From Neoceratodus forsteri (Eukaryota; Chordata; Ceratodontiformes; Ceratodontidae), in contig CM028131.1 in NCBI GenBank assembly GCA_016271365.2, positions 287,437,001 through 287,501,000 on the forward strand: a stretch of DNA of 64,000 nt, written 5' to 3'. The position numbers and the translations under genes are program-made. Every line of letters starts with the position of its first letter. Position 1 is the first letter of the stretch. Of the stretch, positions 1-10,817 are shown piece by piece. The notes under the pieces were generated by a model that worked only from the letters and a program-made list of their open reading frames with translations, had not been told where the DNA came from and searched no databases.

Positions 1-1140
1 CACCACTACCCTCTCCTCCATAACATGATTGTGAACTTGTGCTATGTTGGAATAGGAGAGGAGGACAGGGTAATGGATTGCACCAGCTACCCATATGTGA
101 AGTGAACAGAAAGAGCAGCCTTGACTGGGGACGGCAACAAGAAGAATATCTAAATAATATGTAAAATAATAATGAAATTAAAATCCCCTGTGAGTTGCCT
201 ATGCCATACAGGTGGCAATCGCAGATGGAGAGGAATATGCTGCATTTGCCCCATTTCACTTGCTCCAACACTACCACTTGCCACTTCAGGTTTGATCATG
301 TCAGCAACAGTCAGTGCAGCATGATGGCGATTTCTTGGACATTCCTCACAATTTCAGAACAGACGAGGGCTTGAAGATGGCATGGATGCCATGCCCCATG
401 GATTTGAGTTGTAGTGTGTATGCCTAACCAATGGGTCACACAGCTAGAGAGCCTTGCACACCACAATATGGCACCCAGCCCCGTACTGTAAAAGGGATTG
501 TTAGGAGGCACAGAAGTAATTCCTTAATTTTTTTTTTTGGGGGGGTTAGATGTATTTTGGAAACTTTGATTGCTGCTACAAGCCTTTGTTCGCCACTCAG
601 TGATGTATAGAAGGGCTGTTGGGTTGCAAGTGGGATAGGGACACACGACAGGCACACGATCAGGCTAACCATGAACAATACTTTCGTAAAAAAAATAATT
701 AAATACATATAAATATGAATGAAAAATAAATTACAAAGTGCTACATAAAATGTCACCTTCGATGTTGGAGGCTTCGATGTTACTACGCACAATCCCTATA
801 AAAGGTTGGCAAAGTAAAGAGCTGCTGGAAGACATCAACTATGACGGGGATGTCAAGAGGAATAAAGCATTGTACAAAGTTTTGTGTTGTGTTATGCCTA
901 AATGCGAAGGCTGTGACTTTTGGACCATTGTGACCAGCACTGTCATAGTCAAATCATGTGTAGCATAGCTTTGTGCTGGTTGACCTACACTACATCAATG
1001 ACACGATATATGCACTGGTGCACAAGACTGCCTTTATGTTGATGACTGGGTCAGGCCACACAAATACTGGAAATGGAAAAACAAATTGCAATGTTTGTTG
1101 CTTCAGCAATCACTGTGCAGTTTTGCTCATTGTGCCCTTT
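1..1140. other. Unassigned DNA
   Basis: I recognise no gene or known repeat here. Short open frames exist on both strands (for example 436-792 minus and 738-968 plus), but they lack family motifs and a coding-like composition. A T-run followed by a G-run at about 528-546 is simple sequence. Confidence 0.4.
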
Positions 1141-2035
1141 GCTGTGGTAGTTGATGCACAGGCAGATTATAAAAACACATAATGTACTTATTATGTTGCT
1201 TTTTTATTGGGGGGTGGCTGATTCAATAACTCATTCATTCTGTGCCATAGGAGTTGGAATCAGAGTGACAGACTGCAACACTAAAGGCGTATGTGGAGAC
1301 TATCACAGAAGATGACAGGATGGGTGAAATATAAGACATGCTATCTTTTGAAACCACTATTGCTCCCTGTAACAACGTTTGAAGATGCCCCTATTTTACA
1401 GTTACGTTAGCCACTGATGACACCGTCCCAAAATGTGTGCATCCCACTAGAGTATATGCTGATCATGGGAAAACAGCAAGCTGTCCTCAGCTGTGGTAGT
1501 GAGTTGATGCACAGGCAACAGATTATAGACACACAGCGATGTCGTTTTTATGTTGCCTGCGGGTGGGCCATGATTCAATAATTAATTCATTCTGGGGCAT
1601 TGGAGCAGGGATCAGCGTCAGGGAGTGCAACACTAATGGCATGTGTGGAGACTTGCACAGACGATGACAGGATAGGTGAAAAATTAAACATGCTATCTTT
1701 TGCAAACACTATTGCTCCCTGTAACAACGTTTGAACACTCCCATATTTTACAGTTTGATTAGCCAACATTAAAAACCATTAGCCACTGATGACATGGTCC
1801 AAAAATGTGTGCATCTAATTACAGTATATGCAGTTCATGGGACAATAGCAAGCTGTCCGCAGCTTTGGTAGTGAGTTGATGGCCAGGCAACAGGTTCTAT
1901 ACACACATGGATGTACAGTTTAGGTTCCTTTTTTTTTTTTTTTTTTTGGGGGGTGTCCATGATTCAATAATTCATTCATTCTGGGGCATAGGAGTAGGGA
2001 TCAGTGTCAGTTCATGGGACACTAGCAAGTCATCT
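1141..2035. repeat. Tandem array, about 2.5 copies of a ~360 bp unit
   Basis: Three successive blocks share the same landmarks in the same order: a gtggtag...ttgatg phrase (about 1144, 1493, 1864), a T-rich/G-rich stretch, a 'gattcaataa' phrase and a 'tattgctccctgtaacaacg' phrase. Spacing between blocks is about 349 and 371 bp. The third block is truncated near 2035. No conserved open frame runs through the units. It could be a local satellite or a repeated UTR of an unidentified retroelement. Confidence 0.75.
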
Positions 2036-2251
2036 TCGGCTCAACACTCCGCGATAATGTTAGCGCCTGACACGCCCACCTAGAAAGCACAGTGTTAGTG
2101 TGCAGCTTTGGGGACCAAAGCAGAATGGCAATAAAATTAAATTTCACTAAAACTACTGGCTCAAAGTAAGTGAAAATGGTACAACTAGCAATCACTGACA
2201 GAAGGATCAGATTTGTTGTGCTTAATAACCAAAATAAAACCTTTGCACATG

Positions 2252-2933
2252 ATCTTTAACTTGTTTCGGAGAATTCCAGTAATTATTTACAAGCTGGAAC
2301 ACACTCAGCAGGAGGTAGGAATGGTGAAACAAACAAAATGCCTACACTCGAGGATACGTGACATCTGGATACTGTGTACTTGTGCAAAAAAAGTTTATTA
2401 AACTCCAAACATAGCAAGTGAGGAGAACAATGTCCACTTTGGTCCTAAACACACCTCTTTCAGGGGGCATTTCCTTACTGGGGATTGACAGGTCTTTTAT
2501 GTTAGAGCAATTGAAGGTTCAGTACCATGTGATTCAGTAGCTGTAGTACATTTGTTTCAGTAGTTTCTTACACTTGCTTGAAACATCAGTGAATTCCCAG
2601 CCACAAAAATCACAAAAAAATGCACAATGGTGAATAAATACATATCACACATTGATCATGTTGTACTTTTTGTATTAATTTGTTTGTTTTTTTGAGGGGG
2701 GGCAAGAAACCAAAACTTGTTCAAGAGGTCTTTTGTTTAAAAAAACCCTTACAACGTTACTATATTATGTATTTTATTTATTGAATTTTTGTAACCGGGT
2801 GAGCTCTCTGGAACCAGAGATCCAATTTTCACATTTATACAAAAGATGCTGAAAGAGAAAGAGGGAAGAATATACAAAAGATGGAATAGATATATTTAAT
2901 ATGGGGATCAGTATCCCAGTAGCTCAATTTCAG
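2252..2933. repeat. Repeat flank shared with 54730-55602 (left part of copy A)
   Basis: This stretch matches 54730-55602 phrase by phrase, from 'tttaacttgttt' up to the TGTAACC that opens the adjacent LTR-like core. The second copy differs chiefly by a 191 bp MITE (55086-55276) that is absent here. No coding content was seen. The sequence lies downstream of the LTR in the LTR's own orientation, so its presence beside both copies is unexpected. Confidence 0.75.
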
Positions 2934-4299
2934 TGTAACCTCCCCCCCCCTCCACTTCCTGTGTCTAGAGGTGCTGATCTTAAAGACAAGGCCAAGTGGC
3001 ACAAAAGATAGAATAGATCCAGGAGGCCAACTGGAATAAACAAAATAGTCTTACCTTGCCCGTAGAACTCATTTGGCTGCTTCAGAGCTGGAAAAGCTCA
3101 AAACCTTATATTTGATGCTTGCCAAAACCACTGGCCCCCCAGGGACAGTAGACAAAACCAGAACCAGATTAACCCTTTTTGTCAGACACGGCTTGGGTCA
3201 GCCGCCCAAAGACATTCCCTGATTAAAAGGCCTCACTTTTTCTAGGCAGCAGATTTCCCACAAACAGAATGGTTTTCTCCTCACAGTTACACCAACCTCC
3301 TGCACTTTATGTGGGCCTAAATCTAGACCTGCCCCAGACACAGGCACGGCAGATCATGCAGGTCACTAACATCCACCCATGGCAGCGTGCCACACAGGGT
3401 ACAGTTCCCAAAGCCCTGCCATTGCCCTTGAATCCACGCTGCAGCATTGCCACTACTGCAGAGTCCCCACTGCCTGCTCACTAAAAAATGGAATTAGGCC
3501 TATAGGCCTACCCCAGTGCACCCAGCACTGGTGGGCTTAAGTTCTTCCTTCCTCCGGGACACTGACTTCCAAGACACCCATGGGACCCCATTCCTTGTCA
3601 CTTGCTCCTAACCACCATCCTGCAACCACCTGTATGTGGAACCAATGCCGCAGACTGCAGACAGCCTCTCCCAAGCCAGGGCTAGAGCCCCCTGGCCCCA
3701 CTTGTACCAGATCATTCCACCAGCCTCCTTCCTTCTACCCACTCCCCTTTCTTTTATAGCAGCATGGGGGGACATCCAAGGGGCAGGCCCAGGCTGCCCA
3801 TACCTTAATGTCTGAAACTGATGGAGAGGCAGGAGCATAGTAAGCCTTCCCCCCCCTTTCTGGTAAAACTTAGGAAAGCAAAGAGTAGTTTATGCTAGGC
3901 TGATTTGATAGAATATGATGTGTCAGTTATGAAAATGGTGTAAGGAGATTCATGCTTTACTCACCTTGCTCCCAAGTTATGGAACAACTTACCATGCTAT
4001 TTACAGCTACAGGAAAATGACCCACATTGGAATTCTATAAAGATTTAGATGATGAAAAATGCTGCCCAACCCAAAGTTTGCAGTGATCAATCTGCTTAAA
4101 CTCTCTTAAATTTGTATTAGGTTACAACATGCATTGATTATAAATTTGTATGTTTTTGTATACTGTATTTGTAACTTGTTTTGTTTTTTATGCCCACAGG
4201 ACCCCATTGTAAATGAGTTTAGGCTCAGCTGAGTTATCCCTGTCTGAACATCAGAATAAAATTTTACTACTACTACTTTTATAAAGGGGGGGGCTTACA
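2934..4299 (-). repeat. LTR-like copy A (3' LTR), interrupted
   Basis: This block aligns by eye with 6760-8015 and 55603-56898. Relative to those it has lost about 300 bp near 3072 (the segment around 'gaggtctgttac' is missing). It has gained a LINE tail of about 420 bp at 3861-4281, inserted inside a C-run/TATAAA/G-run palindrome next to its end. The ends are TG...CA. Confidence 0.6.
3861..4281 (+). mobile_element. LINE 3'-end fragment with (TAC)n tail
   Basis: The segment is absent from the sister copies at 6760-8015 and 55603-56898, where the 'ccccctttTATAAA' context is continuous. It ends in AATAAAA then a short run of TAC units, the look of a LINE 3' terminus. A degraded frame near 3970-4020 resembles the '-WNNLP-' signature common at the C-terminus of CR1/L2-type reverse transcriptase ORFs. 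The clade is not determined. Confidence 0.5.
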
Positions 4300-4315
4300 C
4301 TTTCCCCCCACTTTA
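4300..4315 (-). other. Polypurine tract abutting LTR A
   Basis: On the minus strand a run of mostly A and G (complement of ctttccccccacttt) ends exactly where the TGTAAG of the LTR begins. The equivalent position beside copy C (56899-56914) is also purine-rich. This position and composition match a plus-strand primer of an LTR retrotransposon and fix the element's orientation. Confidence 0.5.
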
Positions 4316-4399
4316 AATCCATTTTCCTCCTGGGAAATGGGGCACCTGGCCATCCCTGGGGAAACCCCCCTACCCAGATGGGTAAGCACACTACCCACC

Positions 4400-4700
4400 C
4401 CAGCAGGCCTCCCAAGGACATGCTGGCCAGATAAAAGGAGACCTTATGACCCCACCCAGCATGGAGCCAATTGACCTTCGGAATTACTACTAAAAACTTG
4501 TAAAAAGAGATTCCAGCCGTATTGGTCCTTGGAAAAATAGGAAATGATGGAAGGGTCGATACCTTTTATTGGACCAACAAGTGTCTTGTACAAAGATGGA
4601 ATAATACACAAGCTTTCGGGGCTTGAAAACCTATTAAAAACATTAAACACTTTAACAGAATTTATCAGGCGATCAAATTATGAAACATTTAAAGAACAAT
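4400..4700. repeat. Insertion of about 300 bp in copy A, unidentified
   Basis: Copy C joins 'cagatgggtatgcgcactaccc' almost directly to 'acaatattttgtccacctg'. Copy A carries about 300 extra bases here, including the phrases 'ttttattggaccaac' and 'acacaagctttcggg', which recall widespread vertebrate interspersed repeats. The exact ends were not resolved. Confidence 0.4.
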
Positions 4701-4916
4701 GACATTATTTTGTCCACCTGTTCACTGCCCCTTACATTTTCAGACATATCCTTAACATACAAACACACCCCACACCCACACATTACTCCCCAGCATGCCC
4801 CATACCCTATCATACGCATCCACACCAAGCAAGCTTCACATTATTATACAAAAAATGTTTCAATCCACAACCATTTAACTCTCTCCTAAAACAAGGGAGA
4901 GGCATTAGAGTTTTAA

Positions 4917-5025
4917 TTTTAGTTTCCCAGGTCATGCCTGAAAATAGTCATTTTATGGCTAGTGCACCTACCCGGTTAACAAAAACTAAATAAAAAAAAA
5001 AAAATAAATAAAAATTAACTGGAAA
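4917..5025 (+). repeat. SINE-like tail insertion
   Basis: This stretch is absent from copy C. It reads 'catgcctgaaaatag', then 'tagtgcacctacccggtta', then an A/T-rich tail. The same sequence in reverse complement lies at 28800-28885. A diverged version ends the tRNA-SINE at 36061-36258. I infer the 3' tail of one SINE (or partner LINE) family. Confidence 0.5.
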
Positions 5026-5424
5026 GTTCAACTATCATAGTGAGTTCATTCCCAACAGTCTCGATTTCAGAAACTTGAAAACAGTCCTGTAGCAACCTCC
5101 ACTGGGCACGTCTTTGAGAACTTTTCTTTCCTTTTCAAAACTGAAGAACATTTAACAACTCACTTGACAGTCCTGCTAGGCTACAATTTTCAGGATGTTA
5201 CCTCTAAATGGGGGCCCCCATTGTGGGGATAATAATAGGCAGGATCTGGCTTGGTTGTTTACTCAGCAAACGAGTCCATTGAAATTATGTAGTACTTCAT
5301 CCTGCAACTGACCACAACCTGGACCAGGGCATAGTGCTTGAACAACGTAAGTCCAGCCCGGGGTGATGAAAATCAAAAAGATCTGGCTTTCTGGATGACC
5401 TCCTGTGATGGTGGGCTGGATGCT

Positions 5425-6230
5425 TCAGAATGAAGTTGAAGCTTCTGGACCATTCCCCAAAACACCCAGTCCCGATGCTTCTATGATGTCCAAGAGGCTT
5501 TTCAAAATATAGGAGTAGTCTTCATTTGAATACTCCATATGAATTTTCTGCCTCACCCATCTCTCTGCTTGTGACCATGAGGGCAGATCTCGGACACTGG
5601 TCTGCCAAGCGATTCCAGGCTCCAACCACACTTTGGTTCCATATGGCACGTTCACCGGATCATTGTTCAGCAGTCCATCCATCCTGACACAGGTGGTCTT
5701 GCACAGCTCCAGGAGGCATGGGGTATTGTCTGGCAATGTTAGAGTAGGACGCACATAAGGATAAGGGATAGCTCAATACACCTCTTGATCAGCAAACTGG
5801 TATGCTTTAGGAGCTTGTCCAGGGTGCAACGCAACAGGCACCTCCCACACAACTTCATCTTCCTGCTCTGCCACTCCTGACTGCTTTGAGATATCTTGCT
5901 GTGAAAACTCCTCACATGGGGCACCTGCAGAGCCACCGCCACCAAGTAGAGGACTTGCAGCCAACCCCTTGGGCCCTGGGGGTTGCCAGTTATAACTTCA
6001 CATCCCATACCTCTCCCTCTGCCAGGGGGATAGTCAGTGGTGGTGGGTGTCATGGGACTGGGCAGATGGCTGTACCCCACAGCACCCTCACTAATGTCCT
6101 CCTCCACGGCCTCTACTGTAACCTCAGGAGCCCCCACATTGGGCTTCACAGGGGGAGAAGATGGCTTCGCTTCCTCATACAAGTCCAGGCTCCCCTGGAA
6201 TAACACCAATGCTGTACCTGCCAATGTCAC
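5425..6230 (-). pseudogene. Unrecognised coding-like region inside the LTR element
   Basis: Read on the minus strand, an acidic, proline-rich segment (residues of the type KPSSPPVKPNVG, then EAVEEDISEG) runs from about 6230 to 6000. The sense frame then appears to shift into 5964-5776, passes a TGA at 5773-5775, and continues in the same frame to 5425. The later part contains two short Cys pairs and 'VPYGTKVWLEP'. Composition and length of the open stretches look coding rather than random. I recognise no domain, and it shows no gag, protease, RT, integrase or transposase signature. Its position between a 5' LTR and a 3' LTR on the same strand suggests an element-borne gene, with one frameshift and at least one stop. 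A captured host gene fragment is an alternative. Confidence 0.35.
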
Positions 6231-6275
6231 AAATGGATAGGATCATGCAAATGAATAAGAGGTACCTTCGAACAG

Positions 6276-6455
6276 TCATGCAGCAGGCCTTCTGGAGCAA
6301 ATGGAACACAATGGCAACTGAACCACTCCCTCTCCTTGATAACCACACTGCACACACTTCTCCGCTGTTCCCTTTCCTGCTGACTTCCACAGCCAGGAGA
6401 GCCAAGATGATGGAACGAGGGCTTGGAGCTCCTCAGAGGGAACTTTCTCTGCCAT
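6276..6455 (-). CDS. Possible 59-residue ORF with a CxxC-x11-CxxC motif
   Basis: From an ATG at 6455 the frame encodes 59 residues to a TGA at 6276-6278. Residues 34-53 carry two Cys pairs (CVQC and CSIC) separated by 11 residues, the spacing of a small zinc ribbon. The ATG lies about 100 bp downstream of a TATA box at 6553-6561. It is in frame with the downstream open stretch at 6230-5739, so the two may once have been one protein. The other two minus frames are also open here, so coding status is uncertain. Confidence 0.25.
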   Translation of the reverse strand: MAEKVPSEELQALVPSSWLSWLWKSAGKGTAEKCVQCGYQGEGVVQLPLCSICSRRPAA

Positions 6456-6552
6456 GCCTGAACATTATACACTTTTGGTCACTCAAGAGAAAATGGCACT
6501 TGTCCTGCACGCTCCTTTATCAGACTAAGCTGCACCAGCCAATCAGGCATCT

Positions 6553-6561
6553 CCTTTTATA
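6553..6561 (-). promoter_or_regulatory. TATA box inside the LTR element
   Basis: The minus strand reads TATAAAAGG. It lies about 200 bp downstream of the 5' LTR and about 100 bp upstream of the 59-codon ORF. An internal promoter in an LTR element is uncommon but known in some retroviruses. Function is inferred from sequence only. Confidence 0.35.
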
Positions 6562-6759
6562 CCACCTGACTGTACTACCACTGCTGCTTGGCACCTCCAC
6601 TGTAATGAAGAAGTACCACAAGGCGCAAGCACAGGCTGAGATGGCAAGTCTCAGCCATGATGCACTGCCAATTACCCACAGCCCGCAGCCTGGCAGCCCC
6701 AAGCACCATCATCTGGACACATTATGACCACAATTAGATCCCAGATGAGCCTGCACATT

Positions 6760-8015
6760 TGTAACCCCCCTTCCCTCCACTTTCTGTGTCTAGGGGGTCC
6801 TGGTGTTAAAGAGGCAGAGGTGGCACAAATAAAGAACAGACCAGGAGGCCAATTGGAATAAACAAAATAGTCTTACTTTGCCCGTAGAACTCACTGGATG
6901 CAAAGGAGGTCTGTTACGGGTGATACCTGGAGAATATTCTGAGTTTCTGCAGCATCCGGAGGGTGCTGCTGAGATAGCACTAGAGGGCAAAGATGGTTAG
7001 CCAGCAAACTACAGAATGAAGCTGACAGCGAAAAGGGAAAATAAAAATGCATATTTAATAAACAGATTATAGCTAGGTCAGGTCCATGGAGCTGGAGGAC
7101 AACAAGGAAATTACTGGTACATCTGTGGCAGTTCAAATAACATGAAAATGGCATCTTGTCACAAACAGTTATCAGCCCTAAGGCAGGACATGGCTCCACA
7201 TTGCTTCAGAGCTGGAAAAGCTCAAAACCGTATACCTGATGCTTGCCAAAACCACTGGCCCCCTGGAAATGGTAGACAAAACCAGAAGCAGATTAACCCT
7301 TTTTGCCAGATGCGGCTGGGGGTCAGCTGCCCAAAGATGTTCCCCGGGCACAAGGCTTCACTTTTTCCAGGCGGGGGATTTCCCACAAGCGAAACAGTTT
7401 CCTCCTTACACTTATACCAACCTCTTGCACTTTATGCGGGCCTAAGTCAAGACATGCCCCAGACACTGGCACGGCAGGTCCGACAATGCGAGATACCATG
7501 TAGGCCACCAACATCCACCCACAGTAGCATGCCACACTGGGTACAGCTCCCAAGGCCCTGCCACTGCCCTTGAAGCCATGACACAGCACTGCCACTACTA
7601 CGGCATCCCCACTGCCAGTTCACTTCAACTGCAACAGGCTCCTAGGCCTACCCCCCAGTGCACCCAGCATTGGAGGGACTAAGTTCTTCCTTTTTCCAAG
7701 ATGTTGACTCCCAAGACAACCATGGGATCCCATTCCTCAGTCGCTTGCCCCTGACCACCACCCCACAAACACCCGTATGTGGAACCAATGCCGCAGACTG
7801 CTACTCCCAGGCTGGGGCTCAAGCCCCCCGGCCCCACTTGCACCAGATCTTCCCACTGGCCTCCTCCCTTCTACACACCTCCCTTTCTGTTGTAGCAGCA
7901 TGGGGGGGGGAACAAGCCCAAGGGGTGCACCAAAGGTGCCCATACCTTACTGCCTGAAACTGATGGAGAGGGAGGAGCATAGTAAGCCCCTCCCTTTTAT
8001 AAAGGGGGGGCTACA
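6760..8015 (-). repeat. LTR-like copy B (5' LTR)
   Basis: The block begins TGTAACCCCCC and ends GGGGGGGCTACA and is collinear with copies A and C. On the minus strand a TTTATAAAAGG box lies 8-18 bases inside the 8015 end. Unlike A and C, neither flank matches the other copies, so this copy defines the element edges best. Minus-strand open frames (for example 6891-7199) recur in copy C but show no protein family. Confidence 0.55.
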
Positions 8016-8700
8016 TCTGTTTAACTATGACTTTCAGACCTCAGAGCATGGCCCTGCTGACAGAGCCACAGTTGCAGCTTTGCTAAGAATGAGTGGCCTC
8101 AGTGAGATTTACTTTTGTTCTGGTTTTCATATTATCAGAGGATATATGAAGCTGCATATTTGTGTGGACTCCCTGTTCTCTGGCTGCACCTGAAATGACA
8201 AACACAGGACATAACAGTAACACACAAGACATACAGCAGATAAACACAAAACACAGGTACTGCTGTCAGTAATGAGCAGTTTAAGTTTAGGTAGGAATCG
8301 TGAGCCTGCAGCCAGACCCTGACCACGGCTTCCGTTTTGAGCCCAGTTTCAATTCAGTGTTAGTCATCATTCAGCACAATCACATGGGGAAACTGTATCA
8401 TGAGGTAAGTGCTGAGGGGGGTGAGTGCTGGCTCGAGACAGTGGGGACAGGGCCGACCACCTGCTCCTCCAACCAATGGGGCATAAATACTTTAATTAAA
8501 AGTACAAAAAAAAAGGATTTTAAGGTATTTAAAAATGTTTCATTATTGCCTAGTACAAAGGTAAATCTGTAGTGAGCTATCTAGAGGTGGAAACCTCTTG
8601 GATTTGTAACATTTTCCATTAAACTGTTACATTTACCAGGAATAACATAGCTGGGAAGCAGTATCTTATTTACCCTGGGGCTCTGCTTTTTATCCTTTTT
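8016..8700. other. Unassigned DNA
   Basis: No gene, palindrome or repeat shared elsewhere in the window was recognised. An A-run near 8505 and a T-run near 8695 are simple sequence. Confidence 0.4.
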
Positions 8701-8704
8701 TTTT

Positions 8705-8850
8705 TACAGCTGGGCAAGCTAAAGCACTTAGAGGTTAAGTGACTTGCTTAGGATCACATGGTAAGGGCTCTTGTGGGATATGAACCTGGCTCTTCTGGTT
8801 CCGTAACTGGGACTCTATCCACTACACCATACTGCTTTGTTGGAAAATAT
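8705..8850 (-). repeat. tRNA-derived SINE with MIR/CORE-like body
   Basis: On the minus strand an A-box-like 'tggtgtagtggatagag' is followed by a B-box-like 'ggttcatatccc' (complement of 8776-8787). Then comes 'gcaagtcacttaacctctaa', a phrase typical of MIR/CORE-type SINE bodies. It is not a tRNA gene because no cloverleaf closes. Confidence 0.6.
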
Positions 8851-8867
8851 GTGCCAGTCTGTCTGTG

Positions 8868-8985
8868 TGTGCTTACTTGGCTTACTGTTTAGAGCACACA
8901 ACTATGAACCCTGACAGCAAGGTATGAATCCCACTACTGTCTCTTACTCACTCTATAACACTGAAGGGGAAGGGGGCAGGGACCA
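8868..8985 (+). repeat. tRNA-derived SINE fragment
   Basis: An A-box-like segment at about 8880 is followed by 'ggtatgaatccc' (B-box-like), 'cttactcactctataac' and a G-rich end. A diverged relative in the same orientation lies at about 61655-61770 ('cttattcactttatgaccc' then a G-rich end). Both look like short degraded SINEs. Confidence 0.4.
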
Positions 8986-9044
8986 AAATAAGAGGGCACT
9001 GAGCTCCAATTTGTGCTTGTTTTTAGGTAATCAGTGCCTGCCAC

Positions 9045-9695
9045 TTTAAAAGGACACTGCCAGCTTGTTACTTACCATGCCAGTGCCAAAGTGCAGTCAC
9101 GTTTCTAAATGGCACTGAAGCACCAAAAAGCTTGAGCACTCATCATCATATACCCGAGTTCAGCGCAACCATTTTTAATAGTATAAAGAAAGCTGAACTC
9201 AGGGAAAGTATGTCTTTAGAGACGGGATCTAGCAGTTAAATCATGGTCTGAGTCGAGCCGTGATACTGAGCATGGGTGTAAGCATGTGCATGCACGCAGA
9301 TATGGGCACGGCCAGTATCGGCTGACTTTCAGAACATATGATTTCTAACTCTTTAGCTCTCATTTCTAAACAACAGATACTTTCCCGAATTCAGCTTTCT
9401 TTATACTACTGAAAACTGTGTTTAGCTGACCTTGAGTATAATGATTACTGTATAGTCCTTCCGGTGCTTCAACACCATTTAGAAATGAGACTGTGCTTTG
9501 GCATCAGGCGCGGTAAATAGAAGTGGACCAAGAGGGTTTCACTTTGATGTAAAAATATTAAAATTAACTATTGTCTGTGGGAATTAATTGCTTCTATGGA
9601 TATTGTATTGCTTTAGGGACTGCTGCAGGCAGTGCAGGCACGTTTAGGGATAACTGCAGTAAAAGTAAGTAAAGGGCTGGCAGTGTCCCTTTAAG
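9045..9695. mobile_element. Foldback/MITE-like element with long imperfect inverted arms
   Basis: Arms at about 9072-9222 and 9361-9515 are reverse complements for most of their length; both contain 'gtataaagaaagctgaa' in complement. An outer pair, 9045-9070 and 9664-9695, matches around 'ggcagtgtcc'. About 150 bp on the right side between the inner and outer arms has no partner. No transposase frame is present. The superfamily is not identified. Confidence 0.6.
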
Positions 9696-9699
9696 AAAA

Positions 9700-10454
9700 G
9701 GTAAGTCAGCGGTGCTACCAGCAGATTCTGTCTCAGTGCAGTGTGTGTCTCCATGTAGAGTGTTTCTGTGTAGCACAGGGAGAATGGGAGTGTCTGAACT
9801 CCACAGTGAGGCCCATTCTTGCAATCAGGTCTAAGTCAGTGAACGCAGAAGAGAAGGGGGCGTGGATCATGCACAATCAGAGGTTAGCGAGCCATGTGAC
9901 AGGAAGTGAAAGAGTGCTGAAATATGAGTCATAGACTCAGTGCATCAGGGAAAGGGAGGGAACAGTAAACATGTAACCGGAGTCATGTGATGAGGAGGAG
10001 GGTTCAAATACAGTAGGAGCAAGGCATGTTAGAAGCACAGAAAACAGGTGAGGAAACAAGCTCTGCATTTACTAAGTGAAGCCTTGAGCTTGGTAGCTTT
10101 GTAATGCCTAATCTCTGATGTTATTATACAACTTTGCTGGAACTACTGATGTAGAGTGAGTGTGTGTGTATGTGTGCACCTGTGTTTATGTGTACAGATT
10201 GCACAATTTGGAATATTTTCACATTTTAATAACAGAATACTTGAGGTGGCAGGTGTTTAAGAATTATCACATCTAACTACCCCAAGCAACAGCTGAAATA
10301 GTTACTTGAACAGTTAAAAAAACAAGGGATATATTTAACTCCTAAACCCCACACACACACACACACACACACAACACAACACTTAGAAAACCACTTTTAT
10401 TAGCCATTTGTACACCAGAGGAAGCATGTACAGAATTAAAGACAGTTACAGCTA
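9700..10454. other. Unassigned DNA with an (AC)n microsatellite
   Basis: Nothing gene-like was found. A dinucleotide AC run occupies about 10350-10373. Confidence 0.5.
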
Positions 10455-10762
10455 CCATCCCATGGCAGCAAGATTATCAGGGAGAACAAAACCTAGATAG
10501 ATATAACAGTACTCTGTCAGTGTGCTGACAAACTGAGCTCTTTATTTTAGTCATGCATTTCATTTAGGATAGCTCTACTGAAATCCCACAACTGGTTTTC
10601 AGTGGGATCCCTTTCTACTCATTTTCGAAGCTGGGTGGACAGGAGGCTGGGGTAGATAAGTGTCTTGGGGTCACACATTGAGTATCTGGCCCTAGTGGGG
10701 TTTGAACCTGCAATCACTTTTTCCATGCCAGTGCTGTGCTGTAACCACTAGACCAGTACTAA
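10455..10762 (-). repeat. tRNA-derived SINE, about 300 bp
   Basis: On the minus strand it starts 'ggtctagtggttacagcac' (A-box) and has 'ggttcaaacccc' (B-box, complement of 10697-10708). The body then runs down to 'gctgccatgggat'. A near full-length second copy in the same orientation lies at 61160-61460. It sits directly against the 3' end of the CR1 that starts at about 10765. Confidence 0.75.
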
Positions 10763-10817
10763 CATACTAAAACGCCAGCAGAATAGGCCTAACGGTCTTT
10801 CGTGTCTGCTCATTTGA

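Larger units (their letters stand above)
2934..8015 (-). mobile_element. LTR retroelement remnant (LTR A, short internal region, LTR B)
   Basis: Two similar blocks, 2934-4299 and 6760-8015, each read TGTARCC...GGYTACA-like at their ends. They flank about 2.46 kb of non-repeated internal DNA. On the minus strand a purine-rich tract lies immediately before the U3 side of the left block, as a polypurine tract should. That makes 6760-8015 the 5' LTR and 2934-4299 the 3' LTR. No tRNA primer site follows the 5' LTR at 6760, and no gag, pol or env motif is present, so the leader and main genes appear deleted. No flanking target duplication is evident. The family (endogenous retrovirus or other LTR class) is not identified. 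Confidence 0.5.

Noticed and set aside
6161..6727. 188-codon plus-strand ORF
   Set aside because: It has His/Leu/Ser-rich composition without motifs and overlaps the more coding-like minus frames downstream of a TATA box.
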